From JAUNST01 sp964452285 (lineage in GTDB: Bacteria > Patescibacteriota > Microgenomatia > UBA1400 > PJMF01): a stretch of DNA of 25,825 nt. Below the pieces are notes generated by a model. That model had not been told where the DNA came from. It worked only from the letters and a program-made list of their open reading frames with translations, and searched no databases. The DNA is taken from positions 1 through 25,825 of the forward strand of contig CAYVKW010000015.1 of NCBI GenBank assembly GCA_964452285.1. The letters run 5' to 3'. Positions 7,318 to 16,111 of this stretch are shown one piece after another (position 1 is the first letter of the stretch; the number at the start of each line of letters is the position of its first letter). Both the position numbers and the translations under genes were made by a program.

Positions 7318-7791
7318 ATGGCAAATACAAGTGAAGAACTAGCAAACCAAGCTTTGGATCAGGTAAATGATTCTGATAAAGCGGAGGTGGAAGCGTCTAA
7401 TAAAATTGCGGAAACACTGAATGCGCTGCAAGGAGTGATCGAGCGAAATGCGCGCGAATTGCAAGAGCTGGAAAAAACTATGCGAGAAAAACGAGAAATG
7501 CTGAAAAGCATGATTGATAATAATTCGCAAATTGGTGAAGTAGAAGCGAAAGTGAAGGCGGCGACAGATGAATTGAAAGAAAAGAAAGCGAAAATCGCAG
7601 CTGATCCAGCGACGGTGTCTTTGAAATTACAATTGGCGGAATTGTCGCAAAATAAAAAAGAAGTGGAAGAAACTCTATCTGATCATCTGGTAAACTATTA
7701 TCAATTGACTGGTAGCACGAGTTTTGATACCGCAGACGGTGATCAGTGGGAATACAATATTAAAGCCAGAGTCAAAGCGAAGAAAAATTAG
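7318..7791 (+). CDS. coiled-coil protein of unknown function
   Basis: The 157-aa product is soluble, without signal peptide or membrane segment, and is dominated by Glu, Lys, Ala and Gln. Residues of about 25-75 and 80-125 form two predicted long helices with heptad-like spacing (for example ARELQELEKTMREKREMLK), separated near residue 70. The C-terminal 30 residues contain WEYNIKARVKAKKN and are more ordered in composition. I do not recognise the family. It follows gap by 18 nt with an AGAAAG site and is probably in the same transcript. The very regular helical repeat suggests a scaffold or binding partner, without further evidence. Confidence 0.65.
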   Translation: MANTSEELANQALDQVNDSDKAEVEASNKIAETLNALQGVIERNARELQELEKTMREKREMLKSMIDNNSQIGEVEAKVKAATDELKEKKAKIAADPATVSLKLQLAELSQNKKEVEETLSDHLVNYYQLTGSTSFDTADGDQWEYNIKARVKAKKN

Positions 7792-7797
7792 TAACAA

Positions 7798-7842
7798 GGA
7801 CTTTCTGGGACTAAAAGGGACTTTTTAGGACTTTTTGGGACT
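7798..7842 (+). repeat. five GGACT boxes spaced exactly 10 bp
   Basis: GGACT begins at 7798, 7808, 7818, 7828 and 7838, so the period is 10 bp with a variable 5-nt filler, mostly CTTTTT-like. It starts 7 nt after the stop of the coiled-coil gene and ends about 28 nt before the first glycosyltransferase start. The spacing places every box on the same helical face. Confidence 0.8.
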
Positions 7843-7870
7843 TAAGCAGAAGAGAAGGGACGGAGGGGAA

Positions 7871-8806
7871 ATGATACAGCTATCGGTGGTGATTAACACT
7901 AAAAATAGTGAGAAGTATTTGCGCCAAACTCTCACTAGCGTCAAGGGAATTGCGGATGAGATTGTGATTGTGGATATGAAGAGTACGGATAAAACCTTGA
8001 CGATTGCGGAGAAGTTTGGCGCGAGAGTGTTTCAGTTTCCTGAAGCAGACATTGGTTTTGTCGAACCGGCTCGAGAATTCGCTTTTGAAAAAGCCCGTGG
8101 AGAATGGATTTTCTTGCTTGATAGTGATGAAGATATCAAGCCGGAATTGGCTCATTTGATTAGACAAGTGGTGGAAGGCGATCATACTCAAGTGGAAATT
8201 GCGGAGGCGTATTTTATCGCTCGAAGTAATATTGTTTTTGATCGAGCGATGACTGACACTGGTTGGTATCCAGATTATCAGCTGCGCTTGTGGCGTAAGG
8301 GGGCAATTCGATGGCTGCCAACAATTCACAGTGTGCCGAAAATAATTGGTAAATCGGCTTATTTCCCCAAAGAAGATCGAAATTTAGCGATTGTCCATCA
8401 CAATTATCAGACTATAGAACAATTTATCGAGCGCAGTAATCGTTATTCGAGCGTACAAGCGGAAACGCAGCTGAAAGCTGGCAAAAAGAAAGACGTGGGA
8501 CCGGAAGAAATGTGGCAAGTTTTCTTTGGCGAATTTTGGCATCGAGCTTTTGAGACGAAAGGAATACTGGAAGGCAATCACGGTTTACTGTTGTCTTTGT
8601 TACAGGCGGAAAATGAGCTTTTGGTACAGGCGAAAGTGTGGCAGGCGCAAAAATTCCCGGTGCGACTGTTGACGACAAAACAGTTGCGACTTTTGCGCCG
8701 GAAATTTCAAGCAGAAAGTCACTATTGGTGGGCGCAGCTGATGGTGGAACAAACTACGGGAATCAGTCGTATTTATTGGCAGCTGCGCCGAAAATGGAAG
8801 ATTTAG
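7871..8806 (+). CDS. family 2 glycosyltransferase
   Basis: This is a GT-A-fold, probably inverting transferase of surface sugars. The domain starts LSVVINTKNSEKYLRQTL, continues with DEIVIVDMKSTDKT (nucleotide-binding Asp) and reaches the metal-binding DSDED (about residues 100-104). The acceptor side is WYPDYQLRLWRKG and WLPTIHSVP, resembling the WaaE-like lipopolysaccharide-core group. An upstream in-frame ATG exists at 7835, but the ATG at 7871 has a strong GGAGGGG ribosome binding site 2-8 nt ahead and begins directly at the domain, so I chose it (311 aa). It opens a run of six envelope-glycan genes in one direction. Donor and acceptor are unknown. Confidence 0.85.
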   Translation: MIQLSVVINTKNSEKYLRQTLTSVKGIADEIVIVDMKSTDKTLTIAEKFGARVFQFPEADIGFVEPAREFAFEKARGEWIFLLDSDEDIKPELAHLIRQVVEGDHTQVEIAEAYFIARSNIVFDRAMTDTGWYPDYQLRLWRKGAIRWLPTIHSVPKIIGKSAYFPKEDRNLAIVHHNYQTIEQFIERSNRYSSVQAETQLKAGKKKDVGPEEMWQVFFGEFWHRAFETKGILEGNHGLLLSLLQAENELLVQAKVWQAQKFPVRLLTTKQLRLLRRKFQAESHYWWAQLMVEQTTGISRIYWQLRRKWKI

Positions 8807-8809
8807 CGG

Positions 8810-8815
8810 TATAAT
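8810..8815 (+). promoter_or_regulatory. -10 hexamer giving a leaderless transcript
   Basis: TATAAT at 8810-8815, with predicted start near 8822 and ATG at 8825. No clear -35 is seen, and no Shine-Dalgarno fits. Confidence 0.5.
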
Positions 8816-8824
8816 AAGTTTATT

Positions 8825-9733
8825 ATGGATAAAATCGCTGCTATTATCGTCCATTACAATACTGATGAAGATACTAAAGCTTGTTTGGAAAGTTTGAGCC
8901 AAATAGAAGAAACGAATTTTCAGCTGCAAACGATTGTGGTCGACAATGCGTCCAAAGAGCATTTCAACTTGCCAAAAAAATACAAAAATGTGGAGCTGAT
9001 TCGCAGCGATACCAACTTGGGTTTCACCGGTGGGAACAATTTGGGTTTTCGATATGCGGTGGAACATTATAATCCAGATTATTTTTTATTACTTAATTCA
9101 GACACTTTAGTAAAAAAAGATTTTTTAGTGCAATTACATCAATGTCTGCAGGAAAATCCACAGGCGGGTTTAGTAAGTCCGAAAATTTATTTTGCGCCAG
9201 GCAATGAGTTTCATTTGGCAAGTTACAAGAAAAATCAACTGGGGAAAGTAATTTGGTTTGCGGGCGGAGTGATTGACTGGCGGAATTTACAAACTTTTCA
9301 TCTTGGGGTGGACGAAGTGGACAGAGAACAATTTGATAATTTGCAAACTTTTGATTATGCTAGCGGTTGTTGTGTGTTGATTAAAAGAGAGGCGTTGGCA
9401 GCGACGGGAATTTTTGATGATGACTTCTTTCTTTATTACGAAGATACCGATTTAAGTTTGCGTTTAAGAGAAAATGGTTGGGAACTGAGATTCTGTCCGC
9501 GAGCGGTGATTTGGCATAAGAATGGCGGTTCGACGCAAGGTTCTGGCTCACCGCTGCAAAATTATTATCTGACTCGCAATCGCCTACTCTTTTTTTATCG
9601 TCACGGCACTTGGAAAAATAAACTCAGAACTTGGCGTTTAGCCTGGCAGTTATGGAGAAAAGGTGACAAAGTAGAAAAAAAAGCAGCTTGGAATTTTTTT
9701 GTGCGTAAATTTGGTAAGGAAGTAGTGGTCTAA
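8825..9733 (+). CDS. family 2 glycosyltransferase, rhamnosyltransferase-like
   Basis: The 302-aa protein is a GT2 transferase resembling WbbL and other rhamnosyltransferases of O-antigen or cell-wall polysaccharide. Motifs: AAIIVHYNTDEDTKACLESL at the N-terminus, TIVVDNASKE, NLGFTGGNNLG (the substrate-binding GF-GGNN motif), LLLNSDT (metal-binding Asp), the SGCCVLIKREAL strand, FFLYYEDTDLSLRLRENGW with the catalytic-site ED, and HKNGGSTQ. It has no membrane segment. The start is the ATG next to the TATAAT, so translation is probably leaderless. Sugar identity is inferred from family resemblance only. Confidence 0.87.
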   Translation: MDKIAAIIVHYNTDEDTKACLESLSQIEETNFQLQTIVVDNASKEHFNLPKKYKNVELIRSDTNLGFTGGNNLGFRYAVEHYNPDYFLLLNSDTLVKKDFLVQLHQCLQENPQAGLVSPKIYFAPGNEFHLASYKKNQLGKVIWFAGGVIDWRNLQTFHLGVDEVDREQFDNLQTFDYASGCCVLIKREALAATGIFDDDFFLYYEDTDLSLRLRENGWELRFCPRAVIWHKNGGSTQGSGSPLQNYYLTRNRLLFFYRHGTWKNKLRTWRLAWQLWRKGDKVEKKAAWNFFVRKFGKEVVV

Positions 9734-9745
9734 TAAATCATTATT

Positions 9746-9754
9746 TGATATAAT
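9746..9754 (+). promoter_or_regulatory. extended -10, predicted start exactly at the ATG
   Basis: TGATATAAT with TATAAT at 9749-9754. Counting 7 nt from the last T puts +1 at 9761, the A of the start codon, so the mRNA would have no 5' leader. Confidence 0.6.
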
Positions 9755-9760
9755 TAACTT

Positions 9761-10585
9761 ATGGAAAAACTAAAGGATTTAACGGTAGTAGTGATTGCGC
9801 ATGATGAAGCGAATAATTTGCGGCAATTGTTACCGCTTTTGGAGTTTGCAGGACGGGTGATAGTGATTGACAATAATTCGACCGATGAGACGAAAGCAGT
9901 AACGCAAGCGGCGAAAGCGAGCTATTTTTTGTGTGAAGAAACTTCTTTTGCCAAAGTGAGAGATTATGCTTTGGGTTACGTCAAGACAAAGTGGATTTTT
10001 TATCTAGATGCGGATGAGAGAGTAACGCCAGCGTTGGCAAAAGAAATAGCAGAGAAAATGAAGGAAAACCAGTGTGCGGCGTTGCAAATGAGACGGGAAA
10101 ATTTTTGTTATGGCGAAAAACTGATGCATGGAGGTTGGGAAAATGATAAAGTGACGCGAGTTTTTCGCCTAGATAATTTCAAATCGTGGCGAGGAGAAAT
10201 TCATGAGTCACCAAATTATAAAGGTGAGACGTGTTTCTTATCGGAAGCGCTTTTGCATTTTACTCATAAGGATACGGCAAGCAATTTACGCAAAAGCGCA
10301 GCTTGGACAATTAAAGAAGCCAAATTACTAGCGGCGGCAAAAACAACACCACTAGTGACGAAGAAAACAATTTGGCGCAAAGGACTAATGGAGTTTTATC
10401 GTCGTTATTATCGTGACAATGGCCGCAAAGACGGTATGACTGGTTTTGTGGAAAGTCTAGTGCAAGCCATGAATCGAATGTTTGTGTATATTCAAGTCTG
10501 GGAATTACAACAAAAACCAACTATCGCTGATAAATATGCCAAGCAAGAAAAATATCTTGACCAAGCTTGGCAAAAAGAAAAATAA
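9761..10585 (+). CDS. family 2 glycosyltransferase, WaaE/KdtX-like
   Basis: The 274-aa enzyme has the GT-A start LTVVVIAHDEANNLRQLLPLL, then RVIVIDNNSTDET, the metal-binding WIFYLDADERVTP (about residues 80-92) and the acceptor-side WRGEIHESP followed by HFTHKD. These features match the WaaE/KdtX type of lipopolysaccharide-core and capsule transferases. A basic C-terminal part (about 205-260) with an amphipathic or hydrophobic segment near FVYIQVWEL may hold it to the membrane. It has its own leaderless promoter, and the next gene starts 14 nt later without one, so the two are probably co-transcribed. Confidence 0.85.
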   Translation: MEKLKDLTVVVIAHDEANNLRQLLPLLEFAGRVIVIDNNSTDETKAVTQAAKASYFLCEETSFAKVRDYALGYVKTKWIFYLDADERVTPALAKEIAEKMKENQCAALQMRRENFCYGEKLMHGGWENDKVTRVFRLDNFKSWRGEIHESPNYKGETCFLSEALLHFTHKDTASNLRKSAAWTIKEAKLLAAAKTTPLVTKKTIWRKGLMEFYRRYYRDNGRKDGMTGFVESLVQAMNRMFVYIQVWELQQKPTIADKYAKQEKYLDQAWQKEK

Positions 10586-10599
10586 GTGAAATCAAGTTT

Positions 10600-11724
10600 A
10601 TGAAAATTGTTTTTTATTCTCCTTATGTGCCCGATCACTTCGGCGGCGGAGAACAATATTTTTTTAGCGTTGCTTTGACTTATGCGCAAAAACATCGAGT
10701 TTTTATTGCTTTGCCGGCAAATATTGACGAAAAAAGAATTCCGGAAATTCAAGAAAAATATCAACAGTTTTTGCATCGAGATATTAGCAGCTTGAAATTT
10801 ATTGTTAGTCCTTTTGGGAGTAATAATAAACGGTGGCAAAAAATTTTTTGGACAGCTAAATTTGATAGTGTTTATTTTGTGACTGATGGAAGCGCTTTTT
10901 TTTCTTTAGCAAAAAAAAGCATTATGCATATTCAAGTGCCCCTAGCAATGAAAAAGAAAAGTGTGTGGGAAAAAAGCAAATTTAAAACTTTTTCTGTCAT
11001 TAATGCTAATTCGCAATTTACCAAAAAAGTGGTGGAAAAATATTGGGGAATTAAAGTCAATTTAGTCTGTCAGCCAGGAGTGGAAACTAGTAATTTCAAT
11101 TTACCAGTCGGTCAAAAAAAAGAAAAAGTAATTTTGAATGTCGGGCGTTTTTTTGATCAATTACACTGTAAAAATCAATTAGTAATGGTGGAGTTTTTTC
11201 GAACTTTGATACAAAAATTTCCACAGGAAATGCAGGGTTGGAAACTAGTTTTGATTGGACAAGTGGAAAGTAAATCTTACGTCAATCAAGTGAAAAAACT
11301 AGCTAAAGGTCTGCCAGTAGAAATTATTACTGATGCGAGTTTTGAAACTTTGCAAAAGAATTATTGGCAAGCGGCAATTTATTGGCACGCTACTGGTTTC
11401 TATGATGATCCAATTAAAAATCCAGAAAAAATGGAACATTTCGGAATTAGTACGGTGGAAGCAATGGCGGCTGGCTGTGCACCGGTGGTAATTGCTAAAG
11501 GTGGGCAATTGGAAATTCTTGGACGAGATTTACAACATTTAGCCTGGTTAACTGAAAATGAATGCCTAAGGAAAACGATGAATTTAATCAGACACCCGGA
11601 ATTACTAAAAGTGACGAGCGAATTGGCGAAAGAAAGAGCAGAAAAATTTAACTTAAAAGTTTTTGAAAGAAAGTGTTGGCAACAATTGGAAACTAAACAT
11701 AAAAAAGGCAAAACGGGACAATAA
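10600..11724 (+). CDS. family 4 glycosyltransferase (GT-B fold)
   Basis: GT4 enzymes are retaining transferases using nucleotide sugars. The 374-aa protein begins MKIVFYSPYVPDHFGGGEQY, the N-terminal acceptor domain with its Gly-rich loop. The C-terminal donor domain starts with VILNVGRF and contains the diagnostic E-x7-E motif in MEHFGISTVEAMAAGCAPVV (about residues 282-301). An in-frame ATG at 10567 lies inside the previous gene; the ATG at 10600 begins exactly at the domain and is preferred. It is 14 nt from the upstream gene and 1 nt from the next. Confidence 0.88.
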   Translation: MKIVFYSPYVPDHFGGGEQYFFSVALTYAQKHRVFIALPANIDEKRIPEIQEKYQQFLHRDISSLKFIVSPFGSNNKRWQKIFWTAKFDSVYFVTDGSAFFSLAKKSIMHIQVPLAMKKKSVWEKSKFKTFSVINANSQFTKKVVEKYWGIKVNLVCQPGVETSNFNLPVGQKKEKVILNVGRFFDQLHCKNQLVMVEFFRTLIQKFPQEMQGWKLVLIGQVESKSYVNQVKKLAKGLPVEIITDASFETLQKNYWQAAIYWHATGFYDDPIKNPEKMEHFGISTVEAMAAGCAPVVIAKGGQLEILGRDLQHLAWLTENECLRKTMNLIRHPELLKVTSELAKERAEKFNLKVFERKCWQQLETKHKKGKTGQ

Positions 11725-11725
11725 T

Positions 11726-14245
11726 ATGACGACAGAAACTAAAATAAAAATTAGTTTTGTGATTCCAAGTTACCGAGGATTGAAATTATTGCAGGAAAAT
11801 TTGCCTTTAATTATTGCTGAAGCAGAGGCAGGTGATCAGATTATTATTGCTGAGGACGGTCCAGAAGAGGAAGAAAATATCAAAGAGCATCAAATGGGGT
11901 TGGAGAAGTTGAAGGAGATGGCTGTGGCAAAAAAAGTCGACTGGCTTTTTTTGCCAGCAAAAGAAAATGGTAGATTTGCAGTTAATGTCAATAAAGCAGT
12001 AGAAAGAGTGAAACACGAATTTTTCTTTTTACTAAATAATGATGTCCAAGTGCAAAAAGGAGCACGAGAAAAATTGCTGTCCATGATGATTCAAGATGAA
12101 AGAGTTTTTGCGGTGACGGCGAAAGAAATTGAAGCCAAAACTGGTCAAATTGGCGGTAGAAATAAACTCTGGTTTGAAAAAGGACGGTTTTGGCACAGTC
12201 GAGATGAAAAATTAAATGAAAGTGGAGAGACAGCTTGGGCTTGTGGTGGGAGCAGTTTGTATCGGACGAGTGTATGGAGAAAACTTGGAGGTTTGGATAA
12301 GCGCTATTATCCGGCTTATTGGGAGGATATAGATATTTCTTCGGCGGCAAAAAAAGCTGGATACAAGGTGCTTTATTCGCATAAAGCAGAAGTGATTCAT
12401 GCTCACGAAACGACTAATGAAAGTGTCTTTGGGCAAGAAAAAATGGCGAGGATTAGTTGGCACAATGGCTCGCGTTTTACTTGGAAAAATGGCACGACCA
12501 AACAAAAATTGAGTTTTTTAATTACTTATCCTTATTGGCTGATAAAACAATTTCCAGCGCTTAAATGGTGGCCGTTAGTGTTGGTTTTTGCTTTTTTAAC
12601 GCGTTTTATTGCTTTGGGACAAGTGCCGTCAGGTTTGACTGTGGACGAAGCAGCAATTGCTTATAATGGTTATGGTATTTGGACACAAAGAAGAGATGAA
12701 TGGCTAAATCGCTTGCCAGTTTCTTTTCGTTCTTTTGGCGATTATAAAGCACCGCTGGCGATTTATGTTAATGCGGTTTCAACCGCGATTTTCGGTCTGA
12801 CGCCTTGGGGTATTCGAGCGCCGTTTGCTGTGGCAAGTGTTCTATCGGTGTTGTTTTTGATGCTTTTAGTGGAAAGATTGTGGCGGGACAAAACGAGTAA
12901 AAGCATTTTTTATGCGGCAATAGCGGGTTTTTTAATGAGCGCGACGCCATGGCATATACATTTTGGGCGGTTGGGTTTTGAAAATAATTTTGCTTTATTA
13001 TTGGTGCTAATGGGTGCTTATTTTTTATTAGCGCAAATAAAAACAGAGCGAAATGTCAAAGGCGAATTGATGACAAAAAAATGGTTTTCTTGGCGTTTAT
13101 TGGTCAGTGGCATAGCTCTAGCATTGTCATTGTATAGTTATCATAGTACTAAAGTTTTTCTGCCGTTTTTTCTAATCGCGATATTGGTGGCGTATGGACG
13201 GTATTGGAGGCAAAATTGGCGGCTGCTAATTTTGCCAGTGATTATCGCAGGCGTAATGCTGCTGCCATTACTAAAAGACAGTTTCTACGGGGAGGGGTTG
13301 ACGAGAGCTAATAGTTCTTATTTTACTGATGCCGAATTGACGCTGGGAGAAAAATTTCAGTTATTAGGCAAAAGTTTTTTAGCTCATTGGACGCCACAAT
13401 TTTTATTTTTGGGTCAGCTAGGTGCGGTTGGAACTGAAGGAGAGTCTAATTTGCGGCACGGAGATGGGGTTGATGGAGTTTTGAATTGGCCGATGTTATT
13501 TTTACTAATTGTGGCAGGAGCTAGTTGGATAAGATGGAAAGTGGTGCGGAGAGATGAGGCGGAAATTTATGGTTGGGGAATGATATTCTGTGTTTTGGGG
13601 TTTTTGCCGGCAGCAATGACGACACAAGTGCCACATAATAACCAAGGTTTTTTGGCTTTGCCGGGATTTGTAATTTTGGCAACGGTAGGAATCATGGTGT
13701 GGGAAAAATGGTGGCGGCGACATCATGAATTTTATCAAAGTTTTGCTTTATTAATTTTGATTTTGGTCGGAGTGAGCTTTCTGAGCTATCAAAGAAATTA
13801 TTATCAAATTTTTGCTGCTAACGAAAAAATGATGTCGCCGCCTAATAACTCAAAAGTATTGATGACAAGCGATAAATATAATAATCAACATAAAATCGTC
13901 AGTCGATTATTTGCGCAAAATCTCAGGGAAGCTTTTACTTATACACATGAGCGGGAAAAACAATATCAGCAAATTGTGGTCGCAGTAGATTTTGAGCAGA
14001 CTTATATTTATGCTTTGCTGGCAAGAAAAACGAAACCGGAGGCATGGCAAGGAGGAAGTCTAAGCGCAAAATATTTATTTTTGCCAGAAATTAATGCTGG
14101 AGAATTGGAGAGAAAAAATTCATTAATTATGGTGAGTCCAAACAAAATCAAAGATAACGAACACTTCAAAGAAATAAAGCCGCTCAAGGTTTTTTATGAT
14201 TTAAATGGAGAGCCGAATATTATTATTTATGAAAGCTTTAACTAA
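11726..14245 (+). CDS. GT2 - GT39/PMT fusion membrane glycosyltransferase
   Basis: This 839-aa protein joins two enzymes. Residues about 8-260 form a cytoplasmic GT2 domain: ISFVIPSYRG, IIIAEDGPEE, LLNNDVQ (Asp106), CGGSSLYR and YWEDIDIS (Glu200-Asp201). From about 265 it becomes a membrane protein of roughly ten segments resembling PMT/ArnT (GT39/GT83) transferases that use polyprenyl-phosphate sugars outside the membrane. The first outer loop carries VDEAAIAYNGYG with Asp307-Glu308, the catalytic-site pair of the family, followed by SFGDYKAPL. A soluble tail of about 150 residues follows. One plausible reading is that one domain makes, and the other uses, a lipid-linked sugar; this is inference. 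The ATG at 11726 follows the previous stop by 1 nt; an upstream in-frame start at 11663 would overlap that gene. Confidence 0.82.
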   Translation: MTTETKIKISFVIPSYRGLKLLQENLPLIIAEAEAGDQIIIAEDGPEEEENIKEHQMGLEKLKEMAVAKKVDWLFLPAKENGRFAVNVNKAVERVKHEFFFLLNNDVQVQKGAREKLLSMMIQDERVFAVTAKEIEAKTGQIGGRNKLWFEKGRFWHSRDEKLNESGETAWACGGSSLYRTSVWRKLGGLDKRYYPAYWEDIDISSAAKKAGYKVLYSHKAEVIHAHETTNESVFGQEKMARISWHNGSRFTWKNGTTKQKLSFLITYPYWLIKQFPALKWWPLVLVFAFLTRFIALGQVPSGLTVDEAAIAYNGYGIWTQRRDEWLNRLPVSFRSFGDYKAPLAIYVNAVSTAIFGLTPWGIRAPFAVASVLSVLFLMLLVERLWRDKTSKSIFYAAIAGFLMSATPWHIHFGRLGFENNFALLLVLMGAYFLLAQIKTERNVKGELMTKKWFSWRLLVSGIALALSLYSYHSTKVFLPFFLIAILVAYGRYWRQNWRLLILPVIIAGVMLLPLLKDSFYGEGLTRANSSYFTDAELTLGEKFQLLGKSFLAHWTPQFLFLGQLGAVGTEGESNLRHGDGVDGVLNWPMLFLLIVAGASWIRWKVVRRDEAEIYGWGMIFCVLGFLPAAMTTQVPHNNQGFLALPGFVILATVGIMVWEKWWRRHHEFYQSFALLILILVGVSFLSYQRNYYQIFAANEKMMSPPNNSKVLMTSDKYNNQHKIVSRLFAQNLREAFTYTHEREKQYQQIVVAVDFEQTYIYALLARKTKPEAWQGGSLSAKYLFLPEINAGELERKNSLIMVSPNKIKDNEHFKEIKPLKVFYDLNGEPNIIIYESFN

Positions 14246-15971
14246 ATTCTGTCGTCAACATTGGTTTGGTTTATTGGAAATAGTGATTTTGTTTTTGGGA
14301 ATTTTATTTCGACTATATCAATTTAATTTGGTGCCAGCAGCTTTATATTGGGAAGAAGCAGCTTTGCTTTATGATGCTTATAGTTTGAGCGAAACTGGAC
14401 ATGATATGCATGGAAATTTTCTGCCGATTCTAGCGGTGGAGAGTTTTGGTGATAATAAGCCGAGCGGATATTTTTATGCTCTAGTACCGCTGATAAAAAT
14501 TTTTGGGGTTCAAGATTGGGTGGTGAAAATGCCAAGTTTATTGGCGGGTATTTTTATTATTTTTATGAGTGGTAAATTGTGGCAAAGTTTTTTTTCAAAA
14601 AAGGGAAAGACGAAAACTAATTGCTGGAGCTTAGTAATAATGTTGCTCGTAGCTTGTAATCCAAGTTTGATTCATTTAAGTCATGTTGGTTTTGAAACCA
14701 ATTTAGGCTTGGCATTTTTAATGTTGGGAATTTGGTGTTTGTGGACAATAAAAGAGAATCGTCGGGTGATGACTTGGCAATTCTGGGGAGGAGAAGTGTG
14801 TTTATGGTTGAGTTTCTACACTTATCATGCTTATCGGATTGTGGCGCCGCTTGTGGGATTGTATTTAGGAATAAGATTTGTTTGGCAGAAAAGAAAAGAG
14901 TGGCAGAGTTGTTGGCGTTTATGGCTGGGTGCGGCGATATTGACTGGAGTTTGCGTTTTGCCTCTTATTGGAGGTGGAAATAACGAAGCTTTGACGAGTC
15001 GTTTTCAGGATACCACGATTTTTGGAAATTTGGATTTGATTATAAAAAGTAATGAATGCAGAGCAACTCATGAAGATTTTTTGGCAAAATTTTATTGTCA
15101 TCGTTATGTCTATTTTGCTGGATTCATTGGCGAAAGTGTGGGCAGAGTTTTGAACCCGCAAGCATTATTTTGGCAAGGTGATGGACAATTGCGTCATAGT
15201 CCGGGACCATGGGGATTTTTTTATCCGTTTGAATTGGTGTTTTTAGGTGGGGCGATTTTTTTTCTAGTGAAAAATTGGAAAAAAAATCGCCCTGTGTTTA
15301 TATTCTGGGGTTTTTGGTTGTTAGTAAGTTTAATACCAAGTTTACTAACTTATGACAACCCACATTTACTGCGAAATCTAGCTGGTTTACCAGTTTGGTT
15401 AATGATTTTTACTTTGGGAATCAGACAATTAGATGAAGGTCTGTTGCCTTGCTTAAATGACAAAAAACTAATTAGAGATTGGCAGAGGTTATTCTTCATG
15501 CTTTTATCGACGTGGTATTTGATGTTTGTGGCTATCTTTCTGCGTTATTATGGAACGACTTACAGAGAGCAATCAAGTCGTGATTGGCAAAATGGTTACA
15601 AGCAAGCCATGAAGGCGCTGAAAACTTTGCAAGAAAAATATCCCAATTTACCTTTTTATATTACTGATGACTTTGGACGGCCAAGTATTTATTATTTCCT
15701 TTACGCGGGGATAGAGCCAGAGCAAGTGCAGAGAGCAAAAAATGAAAAAATGCTACAAAGTGAATTTATGACTTGGAATGAGCAAGAGTCGGCTTTTGGT
15801 GGACCAATGAATGCAAATCGGGAACAAGTGGTGGTTTTAAGTGAAGCCGACTGGCAGATTTTGACGAGTGAAAGTAGTCAAGCGGCTGAGTTGTTAAAAG
15901 AGCAGATAGATGTAAATGATTTGGATGGAAAATTAAATTTCCGAGTGGGACACTGGCTGGGAAAAAAATAG
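14229..15971 (+). CDS. PMT/ArnT-like (GT39) integral membrane glycosyltransferase
   Basis: The 580-aa protein has about ten membrane segments and resembles the C-terminal half of the preceding fusion. After membrane segment 1 it has YWEEAALLYDAYSLSETG, with Glu42-Glu43 in the catalytic loop position, then ESFGDNKPSGYFYALVPL, the same SFGD-x-K-x-P signature as its neighbour. A soluble domain of about 120 residues closes it. This points to tandem duplication. Proteins of this type move a sugar from polyprenyl phosphate to a protein, lipid or polysaccharide on the outer face. I chose the ATG at 14229, overlapping the upstream gene by 17 nt; another in-frame ATG lies at 14205. It ends the glycan block before a hairpin. 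Confidence 0.82.
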   Translation: MKALTKFCRQHWFGLLEIVILFLGILFRLYQFNLVPAALYWEEAALLYDAYSLSETGHDMHGNFLPILAVESFGDNKPSGYFYALVPLIKIFGVQDWVVKMPSLLAGIFIIFMSGKLWQSFFSKKGKTKTNCWSLVIMLLVACNPSLIHLSHVGFETNLGLAFLMLGIWCLWTIKENRRVMTWQFWGGEVCLWLSFYTYHAYRIVAPLVGLYLGIRFVWQKRKEWQSCWRLWLGAAILTGVCVLPLIGGGNNEALTSRFQDTTIFGNLDLIIKSNECRATHEDFLAKFYCHRYVYFAGFIGESVGRVLNPQALFWQGDGQLRHSPGPWGFFYPFELVFLGGAIFFLVKNWKKNRPVFIFWGFWLLVSLIPSLLTYDNPHLLRNLAGLPVWLMIFTLGIRQLDEGLLPCLNDKKLIRDWQRLFFMLLSTWYLMFVAIFLRYYGTTYREQSSRDWQNGYKQAMKALKTLQEKYPNLPFYITDDFGRPSIYYFLYAGIEPEQVQRAKNEKMLQSEFMTWNEQESAFGGPMNANREQVVVLSEADWQILTSESSQAAELLKEQIDVNDLDGKLNFRVGHWLGKK

Positions 15972-16010
15972 AAAAAAGAAAAATAAGAGGAACTTTGAAT
16001 GAGAGATATG

Positions 16011-16045
16011 AGGCGAAAAATATTTTTATATTTTTCGCCTAATTT
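16011..16045 (+). terminator. probable terminator hairpin after the glycan block
   Basis: Arms 16011-16022 (AGGCGAAAAATA) and 16029-16040 pair perfectly over 12 bp with a TTTTTA loop. Only AATTT follows, so the U-tract is weak. It separates the glycosyltransferases from glyA. Confidence 0.6.
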
Positions 16046-16068
16046 GGACGAGCGGAAAAGTAAAACTA

Positions 16069-16077
16069 TGATAAAAT
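16069..16077 (+). promoter_or_regulatory. extended -10 promoter of glyA
   Basis: TGATAAAAT with TAAAAT at 16072-16077; predicted start near 16084. The leader is about 28 nt and carries an AAGGGAAGGCGG Shine-Dalgarno region before the ATG. Confidence 0.55.
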
Positions 16078-16111
16078 AGCCATAAGCAAAAGTAAAAGGG
16101 AAGGCGGATTA

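Noticed and set aside
7798..7842. CRISPR-like array
   Set aside because: The units are 5-10 bp with no spacers of 25 or more bases and no cas genes nearby.
8600..9067. Minus-strand frame of 155 codons across two glycosyltransferase genes
   Set aside because: It runs antisense through two well-supported GT2 genes and shows no domain of its own.
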